DNA of 51,054 bases, taken from assembly GCF_003614185.1 (NCBI RefSeq), contig NZ_KZ987724.1, forward strand, positions 779,707 through 830,760, written 5' to 3'. Shown here one piece after another: positions 35,383 through 44,546 of the stretch (the stretch's first letter is position 1; each line of letters starts with the position of its first letter). Source of the stretch: Paenibacillus aceti. GTDB taxonomy: Bacteria; Bacillota; Bacilli; Paenibacillales; Paenibacillaceae. The notes under the pieces are model-generated. The model searched no databases. It saw nothing but the letters and a program-made list of their open reading frames with translations, and was not told the DNA's origin. The position numbers were made by a program, and so were the translations under genes.

Positions 35383-36266
35383 ATGATCAAGCCCAGGCAT
35401 TAAGACAGCTAGTATCTTCTTACAGGGCTGCGATGAAACCTGATAACAACCAGCGCTCGGCGCGTGTCTTGACAGTCAGCAGCGGCAAAGGGGGCGTGGG
35501 CAAATCCAACTTTACCCTCAATTTTGCACTCGCCTTGAAATTACTAGGCCGAAAAGTTCTGGTGTTCGATGCTGATATCGGTATGGCCAACATTGATGTA
35601 CTCATGGGAGCTAGGCCGAAATACAGCCTCTATCATTTACTAAGGGGCGAGAGGGATATTTCGGAAATTGTCGAGCTAGGGACGCTGGGGCTGCCCTTCA
35701 TCGCGGGGGGCTCGGGCTTGGCGGATCTATTTACTTTATCGGAGGCTGATCTCAATTATTTCACATCACAGATTGAGAGTATGGCCGAAGAAATGGATTT
35801 TATTATTTTTGATACAGGAGCCGGACTTTCCAAGGAAACATTGAAATTTATTACTGCGGCGGACGAATGTCTGGTTGTAACTACACCGGAGCCAACTTCA
35901 ATCACCGATGCTTATGCGTTGATCAAGGTGGTGCATGGCCTGGACGAGCAAGTCAATTTCCGGCTGGTGGTGAACAGGGTAAACGGTGAGGCTGAAGCCC
36001 GGCAGGTGGCCGATAAAATTTCACTAGTCTCACACAAGTTTCTTGAAATGGATATTCCGATGCTGGGTTATTTGAGGGATGACACTCATGTAATGCAGGC
36101 AGTAAAAAAACAGGCTCCATTTATTACGGCTTTTCCCGCAAGTGCAGCTGCGCGTGATATTCAGCGCCTCGCAATGACGTATTTGAATGTTCCACAGAAT
36201 AAACCGAGTGATACTTTATCAGGAATCAAGGGATTTATGCATAGGTGGTTAAGACGTGATAAATGA
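35379..36266 (+). CDS. flhG: MinD-like ATPase FlhG (YlxH)
   Basis: 295 residues. The N-terminal DQAQALR (3-9) matches the DQAxxLR peptide that activates the FlhF GTPase. The deviant Walker A is GKGGVGKS (36-43), followed by FDADIGMANIDVLMG and IFDTGAGLS. A C-terminal basic amphipathic tail (GIKGFMHRWLRR) resembles a membrane-targeting helix. The family limits flagellar number and supplies FliM/FliY to the C-ring. The stop lies 31 nt before the cheB start. Confidence 0.96.
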   Translation: MNDQAQALRQLVSSYRAAMKPDNNQRSARVLTVSSGKGGVGKSNFTLNFALALKLLGRKVLVFDADIGMANIDVLMGARPKYSLYHLLRGERDISEIVELGTLGLPFIAGGSGLADLFTLSEADLNYFTSQIESMAEEMDFIIFDTGAGLSKETLKFITAADECLVVTTPEPTSITDAYALIKVVHGLDEQVNFRLVVNRVNGEAEARQVADKISLVSHKFLEMDIPMLGYLRDDTHVMQAVKKQAPFITAFPASAAARDIQRLAMTYLNVPQNKPSDTLSGIKGFMHRWLRRDK

Positions 36267-36297
36267 TTCTGAAAAAGAAGCAGAAGGTGGATGCGGG

Positions 36298-37728
36298 ATG
36301 CGAGAAATGTCTTATCGGGTGATGGTGGTTGACGATTCGGGATTCATGCGCAAGATTATATCCGATTTGATTGAGCTGGACTCGTCATTTCAAGTCGTGG
36401 CCACAGCCACTAACGGACGCGAAGCGATTGAGAAGGTAGCAGAGCTCAAGCCGGATTTGGTCACGATGGATGTTGAAATGCCGGAAATGAACGGACTGGA
36501 ATCCTTAAAAGTGATTATGAAGGAGCATCCTCTGCCCGTAATCATGCTCTCTGGCATTAACGAAGAGGGAATGCGAGAGACGATCATGGCCCTGGAGCTG
36601 GGCGCCTTCGACTTTATCCGCAAGCCATCGGCCTCGACGAGCTCGTATGATATCGGGCAGGTCGGTAAGGAATTGCGGGAACAGATGAAGGCAGCGATGC
36701 TGGCCAAGGAGAGACGGGAGCTTAGACAGGCGGCGCTCGAGGCGAAGCTTCAGGAAGCAATGCCGCCGCTGCCGGAGATCCCGGCCGCTCCGCCAAGCCG
36801 GCAGCCGAAGCCTGAACTGGAGCGGCGGACGGCAGGCAAGCCAGATAGCACGGCTAAGGTTAAGCCGGGTTCCAAGCCGGTAGCTGGCAACCGCGCTGAC
36901 AAGCCAGCAGCTTCGGCTAGGCAGAAGGGTCCTCAGAAGCCAGCCTTCGTGAAGAGTAGTGAATTGACGATAGCGACTCCAGAGCCAGCGGAGCTTCCGC
37001 AGCAGTTAATTGCCCCGGTAGCCGCCTCGAAGGAAGCTCCGGTGAAACCAGGGCCTGCGAAGGTGACGAAGGAGAGCAAACTGCCGAAGTCTTCATTGCC
37101 GAAGCAGGAGCCAGTGGATTTGGAGCGGCTGCTGACCCGAGCGAAGACCGGTTATACCGATCTGGTGGCCATCGGTACTTCCACCGGTGGACCAAAAGCA
37201 TTAAAAGCGGTGCTGGAGAAGCTTCCGGCCGACTTTCCAGCTCCGATCATCATCGTGCAGCATATGCCGCCCAATTTTACGAAGTCTCTGGCTCAGCGCT
37301 TAAATACTTTAAGCGCCTTGAATGTTATGGAGGCCGAAGCTGGGATGGAACTGCTCCCGGGCAGCGCTTATGTAGCTCCTGGCGGGCTGCATATGCAGGT
37401 GGTACCTCGGGTAGGGGGAGGCTATCAGATAGCCCTCTCGCACTTCGAGGCCCGCAACGGGCACCGGCCATCGGTCGATGTGATGTTCGAATCGCTCTTG
37501 CCGCTGCAGGGTCTGAAGAGGCATCTCGTGCTGCTGACCGGGATGGGGAGCGATGGCGCAAGGGCGATGAAGCGTCTCTACGATGCAGGCGTTACATCGA
37601 CCATTGCGGAGAGCGAAGAGTCCTGTGTCGTCTATGGCATGCCTCGGTCGGCCATCGAACTGGGCTGCGTCAGTCAAGTCTTGTCGCTGGAGCAGGTTGG
37701 TCCTAAGCTTGTACAGATTGTGAAATAA
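36298..37728 (+). CDS. cheB: Chemoreceptor glutamate methylesterase/deamidase CheB
   Basis: 476 residues. The receiver domain has phospho-acceptor Asp58 (VTMDVEMPEMNG). The catalytic domain has Ser295 (GTSTGGPKAL), His322 (VQHMPP) and Asp419 (GMGSDGARAM). The linker between them (about 140-280) is unusually long and rich in Pro, Lys and Ala. ATG 36298 follows AAGGTGG by 7 nt; in-frame GTG 36256 within the end of flhG has no site. CheB adapts receptors by removing methyl groups. Confidence 0.96.
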   Translation: MREMSYRVMVVDDSGFMRKIISDLIELDSSFQVVATATNGREAIEKVAELKPDLVTMDVEMPEMNGLESLKVIMKEHPLPVIMLSGINEEGMRETIMALELGAFDFIRKPSASTSSYDIGQVGKELREQMKAAMLAKERRELRQAALEAKLQEAMPPLPEIPAAPPSRQPKPELERRTAGKPDSTAKVKPGSKPVAGNRADKPAASARQKGPQKPAFVKSSELTIATPEPAELPQQLIAPVAASKEAPVKPGPAKVTKESKLPKSSLPKQEPVDLERLLTRAKTGYTDLVAIGTSTGGPKALKAVLEKLPADFPAPIIIVQHMPPNFTKSLAQRLNTLSALNVMEAEAGMELLPGSAYVAPGGLHMQVVPRVGGGYQIALSHFEARNGHRPSVDVMFESLLPLQGLKRHLVLLTGMGSDGARAMKRLYDAGVTSTIAESEESCVVYGMPRSAIELGCVSQVLSLEQVGPKLVQIVK

Positions 37729-37754
37729 CGGAATCTCGAAGGAGGTGCCTCACC

Positions 37755-39821
37755 ATGGACATGAACCAATATTTATCCATGTTTATCGATGAGTCGAATG
37801 ATCATTTGCAAGCATTAAACGAAAATATGCTAGAGTTGGAGCAAGCCCCCGATGATATCGGGATCGTACAAGTTATCTTCAGGTCAGCTCATACCCTTAA
37901 AGGGATGGCGGCTACGATGGGGTTTGAGGATCTGTCGTCCTTAACCCATCAGATGGAAAATGTGCTCGATCTGGTTCGTAATGAAAAGCTGAAGATGCAG
38001 GATTTTATCTTCGATACGCTATTCAAAGCTCTCGATGCCCTGCAAGATATGGTGGAGGACATTACTGAAGGCGGTGAAGGCAAGTCTGACGTCAGTTCGA
38101 TCGTAGCTTCATTGCAGTCGATCGTGCGGGGTGATTTCGCATCGGGCGGTGCGGCGGAGACCAGCGCAGCAGCGCCAGCTGCTGAACAGGCTGCCAGCAG
38201 CGCCGGGATCAGCCTTGACCAATACCAGTATTCTGTATTGGAACAGTCGATCAGTGAAGGTCATAGTGTTCTGTATATCAATGTAAGCATTCGTGAGGAC
38301 AGCCAGCTCAAAGCGGCGAGAGCGTATATGGTCTTTGACCTGCTGGAGCGTTATGGCGATATCGTTAAGTCGAATCCTTCAGTGCAGGATATTGAGCAGG
38401 AGAAATTCGACCGTAGCTTCTCGTTGTATTACATAACTCAGAAGGAAGCCGATGAGCTGCAGAGTATGATTATGAATCTCTCAGAAATCGAATCTGCGGA
38501 TGTAACGCAGCTCGATCATGAGACGCTGGAGCAGCTTGCCTCCGCCCCCAAGGAAGCCGCAGCAACAGTCGCAGCTGAACCGGAGCAGAAGAAGGCTGAA
38601 GGCAAGGACGCAGCACCAGCCAAGGCGGAGCAGAAGAAGGCGGCTGCTCATCATCACGGTTCAGCGATGCCTTCGCGAACCATCCGCGTTGATATCGACC
38701 GGCTGGATGTGCTGATGAACCTGCTGAGCGAATGGCTGATTGACCGTGCGCGTCTGGAACAACTGGCCAGTGAAGTGAGACGGTCGGATTTGATCGAGAC
38801 TGTAGAGCATATGAGCCGGGTCGGTAGCGACTTGCAGAACATCGTGCTCAAGCTAAGAATGGTGCAGATCGATACGGTATTCAACCGATTCCCACGGATG
38901 GTGCGCGACCTGGCCAAATCGTTGGATAAGAAGATTGATTTGATCATTACCGGGGCTGAGACCGAGCTGGACCGTACAGTAATCGATGAGATCGGTGATC
39001 CGCTCGTTCACTTGCTGCGTAATGCGGTTGACCATGGCGTCGAATCCACATCGGAACGGATTGCTGCCGGGAAGCCGGAGACCGGTACGGTCAACCTACG
39101 GGCCTTCCACAGCGGGAATCATGTGTTTATCGAAATCGAGGATGACGGTCACGGTATCGATCGTGACAAGATTCTGAAGAAGGCGATCTCCAAGGGCGTA
39201 GTGACTGAGAGCGAAGGGGCTGCGATGAAGGACGAAGAGGTCTTCATGCTGCTGTTCGCTTCAGGCTTCAGTACTGCCGAGGTGGTCTCCGATATTTCGG
39301 GCCGTGGCGTCGGGCTGGATGTCGTCAAGACGAAGATCGAGTCCCTCAGCGGTGTCGTATCAGTAGAATCCAAGCTGGGCAAAGGGACGAAGTTCTCCGT
39401 TCAACTTCCGCTTACTTTATCGATCATCTCTGCGATGCTGATCAAGGTCGGCGCTGAGAAATATGCGATTCCATTATCGTCGATCGTGGAGACCGGACTT
39501 ATTCAACGTAGCCAGATCCGTCAGGTTCATGGCTACACGATGATTCCGTACCGGGATGCGCATATTCCGCTGTTATCGCTGGCGAGCCTGTTCGATGTAC
39601 CGGATTACGATGAGAATGCGGAGGAAGAATCCGAGATCGTCGTCGTTCGCAAGGGGGATCGCCTGGCTGCGGTCAGCGTTGAAGACTTCATCGGTCAGAG
39701 TGAAATTGTTATTAAGAACCTGGGTAAATATCTTCCGGCCATACAGGGGATTGCAGGAGCAACTATTCTGGGAGATGGCCAGGTTGCCCTGATCATTGAT
39801 CCGAACGCCTTCATTAAATAA
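37755..39821 (+). CDS. cheA: Chemotaxis histidine kinase CheA
   Basis: 688 residues, all standard domains in order: HPt with phosphorylated His46 (RSAHTLKGMAATMGF), a P2-like CheY/CheB-binding region (about 150-270), an Ala/Lys/Glu-rich linker, dimerisation helices (about 310-370), the HATPase with LLRNAVDHG (about 419) and GRGVGLDVVK (about 515), and a CheW-like regulatory domain (about 545-688). GGAGGTG precedes the ATG. CheA passes phosphate to CheY and CheB. Confidence 0.98.
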   Translation: MDMNQYLSMFIDESNDHLQALNENMLELEQAPDDIGIVQVIFRSAHTLKGMAATMGFEDLSSLTHQMENVLDLVRNEKLKMQDFIFDTLFKALDALQDMVEDITEGGEGKSDVSSIVASLQSIVRGDFASGGAAETSAAAPAAEQAASSAGISLDQYQYSVLEQSISEGHSVLYINVSIREDSQLKAARAYMVFDLLERYGDIVKSNPSVQDIEQEKFDRSFSLYYITQKEADELQSMIMNLSEIESADVTQLDHETLEQLASAPKEAAATVAAEPEQKKAEGKDAAPAKAEQKKAAAHHHGSAMPSRTIRVDIDRLDVLMNLLSEWLIDRARLEQLASEVRRSDLIETVEHMSRVGSDLQNIVLKLRMVQIDTVFNRFPRMVRDLAKSLDKKIDLIITGAETELDRTVIDEIGDPLVHLLRNAVDHGVESTSERIAAGKPETGTVNLRAFHSGNHVFIEIEDDGHGIDRDKILKKAISKGVVTESEGAAMKDEEVFMLLFASGFSTAEVVSDISGRGVGLDVVKTKIESLSGVVSVESKLGKGTKFSVQLPLTLSIISAMLIKVGAEKYAIPLSSIVETGLIQRSQIRQVHGYTMIPYRDAHIPLLSLASLFDVPDYDENAEEESEIVVVRKGDRLAAVSVEDFIGQSEIVIKNLGKYLPAIQGIAGATILGDGQVALIIDPNAFIK

Positions 39822-39876
39822 GAGGTAGTTCAAAAGGTCAGGAGGTAGTTCAGCCATTATTTAAGGAGGAATTTCC

Positions 39877-40338
39877 ATGGGAGAGGAATTGAAAGTAATC
39901 GTATTTAAGCTGGGTGAAGAGGAATACGGTATCGAGGTGGACAAGGTACAGACGATCGAACGTATGATGCCGATTACTCGCGTTCCCAAGACGTTCTCAT
40001 TCGTCAAGGGCGTCATTAATCTGCGCGGGGTAGTCATCCCTGTCATTGATCTGCGCGGCCGCTTCGGACTGCCAGAGAGCGAATATACCGATCAGAGCCG
40101 GATTATTATCGTCACTGCGAACGATATGGAGGTCGGCTTCATCGTGGATTCCGCGAATGATGTCATCGACATTAATAGCGATATTATCGATACTCCACCC
40201 GATGTGGTAGGCGGGGTCAAAGCTAAATATTTGCGAGGAGTAGCCCGTATTTCTGAAGAGCGCCTGTTAGTGATGCTGAACCTGTCTGAAGTATTGAATC
40301 GCAGCGAGATTATTCAGTTGGAAAGTTTAGAGGGTTAA
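39877..40338 (+). CDS. cheW: Chemotaxis coupling protein CheW
   Basis: 153 residues, a single CheW domain: VFKLGEEEYGIEVDKVQTIERMMPITRVP, VKGVINLRGVVIPVIDLRGRFGLPE and GFIVDSANDVIDI. It couples receptors to CheA. AAGGAGG precedes the ATG. The 55-bp gap after cheA contains GAGGTAGTTCA twice (39822 and 39842), 20 bp apart, the second followed by the true ribosome site. Confidence 0.97.
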   Translation: MGEELKVIVFKLGEEEYGIEVDKVQTIERMMPITRVPKTFSFVKGVINLRGVVIPVIDLRGRFGLPESEYTDQSRIIIVTANDMEVGFIVDSANDVIDINSDIIDTPPDVVGGVKAKYLRGVARISEERLLVMLNLSEVLNRSEIIQLESLEG

Positions 40339-40342
40339 GCCT

Positions 40343-40969
40343 GTGGACTTATTCAATCATATGGAAGAGTTCAAAATGGATGTGCTTAAGGAGGTCGGCA
40401 ATATCGGAGCGGGAAATGCGGCTACGGCCCTTTCTCGCTTGCTGAACAAGCCGATCGACATGGCGGTTCCCAAAGTACAGATGCTTCCGTTCGAGGCGAT
40501 ATCGGAACAAGTAGGCGGTGCGGAGCAGGTTGTGCTGGCTATCTTCCTCCGGGTGGAGGGGGATGCTCCTGGCAATCTGTTCTTCATTCAATCTCCGGAG
40601 GCTGCCAAGAAGCTATTGCATCGATTAGCAGGCTTCGAGGTTGAGGGCGAAGACAGCTTCTCTGAAATGGAATGGTCCGCTCTCTCGGAAATCGGCAATA
40701 TCCTGGCAGGTTCATATCTATCCTCGTTGGCCGATTTTACATCCCTGCAGATGACGCCGACAGTACCTGCTCTTGCGTTGGATATGGCTGGAGCTATTCT
40801 CAGCTATGGTCTGCTGCAATTCGGAGAAATGGGCGACTCCGCCCTCTTGATCGATACGACTTTTATTGAAGGCCAGCATGAAGTTGAAGGCCAGTTTTTC
40901 CTTATCCCGGACCCGGAATCTTTCGCTAAAATATTCGCCGCGTTGGGAGTACCGTTGGAACATGATTGA
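40343..40969 (+). CDS. cheC: CheY-P phosphatase CheC
   Basis: 208 residues from GTG, with AGAGGG 8 nt upstream. Both phosphatase signatures are intact: D-x3-E-x2-N in MDVLKEVGN and S-x3-E-x2-N in WSALSEIGN, each followed by a G-x-A/G-S/N-A stretch and a downstream Pro. CheC removes phosphate from CheY-P and regulates CheD, encoded by the overlapping next gene. Confidence 0.96.
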   Translation: MDLFNHMEEFKMDVLKEVGNIGAGNAATALSRLLNKPIDMAVPKVQMLPFEAISEQVGGAEQVVLAIFLRVEGDAPGNLFFIQSPEAAKKLLHRLAGFEVEGEDSFSEMEWSALSEIGNILAGSYLSSLADFTSLQMTPTVPALALDMAGAILSYGLLQFGEMGDSALLIDTTFIEGQHEVEGQFFLIPDPESFAKIFAALGVPLEHD

Positions 40970-41459
40970 TGAGCAACGGGTTGTCAAGGTCGGCATGGCC
41001 GATTTGAATGTCATTTCCGGGCATGGACTGATCCGGACAACCGGTCTTGGCTCCTGTGTAGGGTTAACATTGCATGATCCGTTGAAGAAGGTAGCGGGTC
41101 TGGCGCATGTGATGCTTCCTTCCTCTGAGATTGCCCGGGAGGGAGCGCTGAACGTAGCGAAGTATGCTGACACGGCAGTGCCTAAGCTGCTGGAGGAAGT
41201 GCTGGCTCTGGGAGCTTGTAAGAGTCGTCTTGTCGCCAAGATGGCGGGGGGAGCGCAAATGTTCACTTTTGCCAGGGCTACGGATACGATGCGGATTGGA
41301 CCGAGAAATGTGGAGGCCTGCAAAGCGAAATTGCAGGAACTGGGGATACCGTTAATTGCAGAAGACACGGGTGGAAATTATGGGCGTACGATTGAATTGG
41401 ATTGTGAGACGGGCACTTTATTTATACGAAGTGTACAAAAGGGTGTAAAGGAACTGTAA
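40962..41459 (+). CDS. cheD: Chemoreceptor glutamine deamidase CheD
   Basis: 165 residues from ATG 40962, overlapping cheC by 8 nt. The in-frame extension to 40866 lies inside cheC and is not credible. Catalytic Cys32 is in TGLGSCVGLTLHD and His49 in GLAHVMLP. KMAGGAQMF and EDTGGNYGRTIELDCETG complete the signature. CheD deamidates receptors and is held by CheC when CheY-P is high. Confidence 0.97.
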   Translation: MIDEQRVVKVGMADLNVISGHGLIRTTGLGSCVGLTLHDPLKKVAGLAHVMLPSSEIAREGALNVAKYADTAVPKLLEEVLALGACKSRLVAKMAGGAQMFTFARATDTMRIGPRNVEACKAKLQELGIPLIAEDTGGNYGRTIELDCETGTLFIRSVQKGVKEL

Positions 41460-41462
41460 GCT

Positions 41463-41885
41463 ATGGCAGGAAAAATCCGTTATTTTTTATTGTTTGGCTT
41501 TATCGGCTTTTTGATCACTTACGCGGTTTCCGCAGGCAATAATCTGTTCGCTACAAGCCTGATCCGGTCGATCGTGGCGTTCGCGGTATGGTTCGCCCTG
41601 TCCTGGGCGGGAAGCTGGATGATCAACTTCCTCAAGGAACTTCCGCCGGATGTAGAGACTCAGGAGGAAGCGGCGCTGGCTGCGGAACCAGAGAAAGGTG
41701 GCAATTTGGATTTAACGACTCCTGATGAGAGTGAGGAGATCGGTGACTTATTGAAGCAGACCCCGGAGGGAGACTTATCGGAGCAAGAGTTCACACCGCT
41801 TAATCCGCCAAGATTAGTGAAGACTACTGACGATAAAGCTCCTGAGGAGTTAGCGAAAGTCGTTCGTCACCTGACAGAACAATAA
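41463..41885 (+). CDS. Small two-helix membrane protein of the fla/che operon, function unknown
   Basis: 140 residues. Two hydrophobic helices (about 7-24 and 33-56) form the N-terminal half; the rest is acidic and hydrophilic (EEAALAAEPEKGG ... LLKQTPEGDLSEQEFTPLNPP), ending in a short basic-acidic helix. I do not recognise a named family. It is tightly placed between cheD (3 bp) and sigD (15 bp), so it is almost certainly expressed with motility genes. AAAGGAA precedes the ATG. In B. subtilis cheD is followed directly by sigD. Confidence 0.85.
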   Translation: MAGKIRYFLLFGFIGFLITYAVSAGNNLFATSLIRSIVAFAVWFALSWAGSWMINFLKELPPDVETQEEAALAAEPEKGGNLDLTTPDESEEIGDLLKQTPEGDLSEQEFTPLNPPRLVKTTDDKAPEELAKVVRHLTEQ

Positions 41886-41900
41886 GGAGGGTGAGGGCAA

Positions 41901-42689
41901 ATGCACGAGCGGAAGGCATCCACTCTGAGTTATGCTGATGTTTGGGAGCGTTGGAAAGAACATAGCGATTTAGAGGCAAAGAAACAGCTTATCGAGCAAT
42001 ATCTGCATATAGTTGACTACGTTTCGGGACGTCTTGCCGTCGGTTTGCCGAAGAACGTCTCTAAGGATGATTTGTTCAGTAATGGGGTTATGGGATTGAT
42101 CGATGCGGTCGAGAAATTCGACTACAAACGTGGACTTCAGTTTGAAACCTATGCTTCATGGAGAGTAAGAGGAGCGATACTGGACGGGCTTCGGCAAGGC
42201 GACTGGGTTCCTCGTTCCGTCAGAGAAAAGGCCAAAAAAATAGAAGAAGGCTATCAGCATCTGGAGCAGCAATATCTGCGTTCGGTAACGGATGCGGAAA
42301 TGAGTGAGTATTTAAACATAAGTGAGAAAGAGTTTCAAACGATGCTTCAAGAAGTAGCAGTTATGACGCTTTGCTCTCTCGAAGACCCGATTCGGGAAGA
42401 AGAATCTGAGACAAGACTTACATTACTCGTTGACGAGAAGGCTAAAAACCCGGATTATAAGGTACGGGAGTTCTTTTTGAAGGATTCGCTTACAAAAGGG
42501 ATCGAGAAGTTGACTGAGAAGGAACGGACGGTTGTCTCTTTGTTGTACTATGAAGATTTATCATTAAGTGAGATCGCGGAGGTGATGTCATTATCTCCTT
42601 CGCGTATATCACAGCTTCATTCCAAGGCGATCCTAAGACTTCGCGGAACACTGGAAAAGCAGCGGGATTTGCTCATGTGTAATGATTGA
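41901..42689 (+). CDS. sigD: RNA polymerase sigma factor SigD (FliA/WhiG family)
   Basis: 262 residues. Region 2 (VDYVSGRLAVGLPKNVSKDDLFSNGVMGLIDAVEKFDYKRGLQFETYASWRVRGAILDGLR), region 3 (DAEMSEYLNISEKEF) and region 4 (LTEKERTVVSLLYYEDLSLSEIAEVMSLSPSRISQLHSKAILRLR) are complete. It directs late flagellar, autolysin and chemoreceptor genes. AAGGAGGG precedes the ATG. Its place near the 3' end of a very long operon parallels B. subtilis, where distance from the promoter affects SigD level. Confidence 0.98.
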   Translation: MHERKASTLSYADVWERWKEHSDLEAKKQLIEQYLHIVDYVSGRLAVGLPKNVSKDDLFSNGVMGLIDAVEKFDYKRGLQFETYASWRVRGAILDGLRQGDWVPRSVREKAKKIEEGYQHLEQQYLRSVTDAEMSEYLNISEKEFQTMLQEVAVMTLCSLEDPIREEESETRLTLLVDEKAKNPDYKVREFFLKDSLTKGIEKLTEKERTVVSLLYYEDLSLSEIAEVMSLSPSRISQLHSKAILRLRGTLEKQRDLLMCND

Positions 42690-42737
42690 GAAATGTCATT
42701 TTCCACAGGGTAAATGGATTTCGGAGAGGAGCGGCTA

Positions 42738-44147
42738 ATGGACTATTCAGGTGATTTGGGACAAATTCTCGGAGTTAGTATCAATGAGGACAAGACAGTT
42801 GCCTATTTGCAATTTCTGAAGAAAGAAGAGGAATTTAGCTGCACGGAGGATGCCCTGCTGCATTATCTGCGCAGTGAGGGCGTTAAATACGGAATCCAGC
42901 ACGATATTGTTAAGCGCTTCGTTGTGAACCCGAAAGAGTACTTCTATAGTAAGACTCCGATTGCGATCGGTGAAGAGTCGCAGCAGGGTAAGGATGGAAG
43001 GATCAAGTATTATATTTCGCTTGATGATGATCAGCGTATGAGACCGGCGGAGTCAGAGGATGGCAAAGTGGACTATAAAGATGTGATGCGTCTTAACAAT
43101 GTCCGCAAGGGGCAGATGATTGCAGAGCTGATCCCGCCGGTTCCTGGTAAGCAGGGGATGGCGATCACCGGTGAACCGATTCCTTATAAGGAAGGCAAAG
43201 CAGCTAGATTCAAGGTGGGTAGGAATGTAGTGCTGAACCCGGAACAGACGGCGATGTATGCAGCTATAGATGGCTTGATCACGCAGACGGATAAAGGCAA
43301 GATCAATGTATTCCCGGTATATGAAGTCAATGGGGATGTTGATTATAGCACCGGCAATATCGATTTTGTCGGAACCGTCGTGATTCGTGGAAACGTTCTT
43401 ACAGGCTTCAAAGTAACGGCCTCCGGTGATATTCGCGTCGTCGGCGGAGTTGAAGGAGCAGAGCTGTATGCGGACGGCACGGTAGAGGTAACCGGAGGAA
43501 TCATCGGTTATAACAAAGGCCTTATTAAAGCCGGTCATAATGTGAAGGGCTCTTTCATCCAGGATGCTAATGTGATCGCTGGTGAAGATGTAATCGCTAC
43601 ACAGAGCATCATGCATTCGAATATTCGCGCTGCCAGAGACGTGATCTGCAACGGTTCCAAAGGCCTTATCGTCGGGGGGACTATTCAGGCTGGCGAGCGG
43701 GTCGTTGCGCGTATCATCGGAAATCCGATGTCGACCACTACCTCGATAGAAGTTGGTGTAGTGCCGGAGCTTCGTAATGAGCTGCAGATTTTAAGGCAGC
43801 AGATTAAAGATATTATGGTCAATATGGACAAGACGGATAAAGCGCTGACTCTGCTCGATCAATTGGCATCTATGGGCAGGCTGACGCCGGATAAAGTGGC
43901 GATGCGCTCGAAGCTCGGACTGACTAAGAAATCAAACCTCCAGGAAATCAACGATATTAAGGAACGGATACTCGATATTGAGAAGGCTCTGGAAGATACG
44001 GGCAAGGCTCGTGTGGATGTGCTGAAAATGATATACGGCGGGTCAAGGGTCGTTATTGGACGTTATACGAAATACATAAAAGATCCGATCTCGCGCATGT
44101 CTTTCTACTATAGTGAAGGGGATATTACGATGTCACCTTATATTTAG
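42738..44147 (+). CDS. fapA: DUF342 / FapA family protein
   Basis: 469 residues from ATG 42738, with GGAGAGGAG 6 nt upstream; ATG 42714 has no site. The centre (about 190-340) is a parallel-beta-helix-like series of short repeats with regularly spaced Gly and Val (VDYSTGNIDFVGTVVIRGNV, VTASGDIRVVGGVEGAELYADGTVEVTGGI). A C-terminal coiled coil (about 345-430) follows. Homologues next to flagellar genes are called flagellar assembly protein A; in Vibrio FapA has been linked to flagellation control. The role in Firmicutes is unknown. Confidence 0.87.
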   Translation: MDYSGDLGQILGVSINEDKTVAYLQFLKKEEEFSCTEDALLHYLRSEGVKYGIQHDIVKRFVVNPKEYFYSKTPIAIGEESQQGKDGRIKYYISLDDDQRMRPAESEDGKVDYKDVMRLNNVRKGQMIAELIPPVPGKQGMAITGEPIPYKEGKAARFKVGRNVVLNPEQTAMYAAIDGLITQTDKGKINVFPVYEVNGDVDYSTGNIDFVGTVVIRGNVLTGFKVTASGDIRVVGGVEGAELYADGTVEVTGGIIGYNKGLIKAGHNVKGSFIQDANVIAGEDVIATQSIMHSNIRAARDVICNGSKGLIVGGTIQAGERVVARIIGNPMSTTTSIEVGVVPELRNELQILRQQIKDIMVNMDKTDKALTLLDQLASMGRLTPDKVAMRSKLGLTKKSNLQEINDIKERILDIEKALEDTGKARVDVLKMIYGGSRVVIGRYTKYIKDPISRMSFYYSEGDITMSPYI

Positions 44148-44165
44148 AGGAAGAGAGGCGATCCC

Positions 44166-44483
44166 ATGGATTTGAAACCTATTGAGTTGCAAATTGCGGT
44201 TCCACGGACTAGTGAAGCAGGACGTGTACAGCACGAGGGACAACATAGGCCTCAGATCGACCAAAGCTTGCTATCAGCTCAGAATATCAAGGAAAGTGAA
44301 CTCCAGAGACAACGCAGCACCGAGGTGGATGAAGGCGCACTTAGCTCACAGGTGAAGCGTGATGAGGGATCGGCTGCTGGACAGCAGCAGGGCGAATCAT
44401 CAAGCGAGCATCAGGATGAGAGTGAGAAAGAGAAGCCGGCGGAGCATCCATATAAAGGGCATCATATAGATTTGTCTTTATAA
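44166..44483 (+). CDS. Small hydrophilic protein, function unknown
   Basis: 105 residues, highly charged and Gln/Ser/Glu-rich, apparently disordered apart from the ends. The C-terminal HPYKGHHIDLSL looks like a conserved short tail and resembles endings of small proteins found after DUF342 genes elsewhere; this is from memory and not checked. It lies 18 bp after fapA with AGAGG upstream. No catalytic motif or membrane segment is visible. Confidence 0.7.
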   Translation: MDLKPIELQIAVPRTSEAGRVQHEGQHRPQIDQSLLSAQNIKESELQRQRSTEVDEGALSSQVKRDEGSAAGQQQGESSSEHQDESEKEKPAEHPYKGHHIDLSL

Positions 44484-44546
44484 TAGATAGACTGGAATTA
44501 TATATAAGAAAACTATTATTTTTACAGCAAAAAGGTGAGGGTAACA

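Noticed and set aside
39822-39852. Duplicated GAGGTAGTTCA before cheW as a regulatory site
   Set aside because: Probably a small tandem duplication of ribosome-site-like sequence; the actual cheW ribosome site lies further on.
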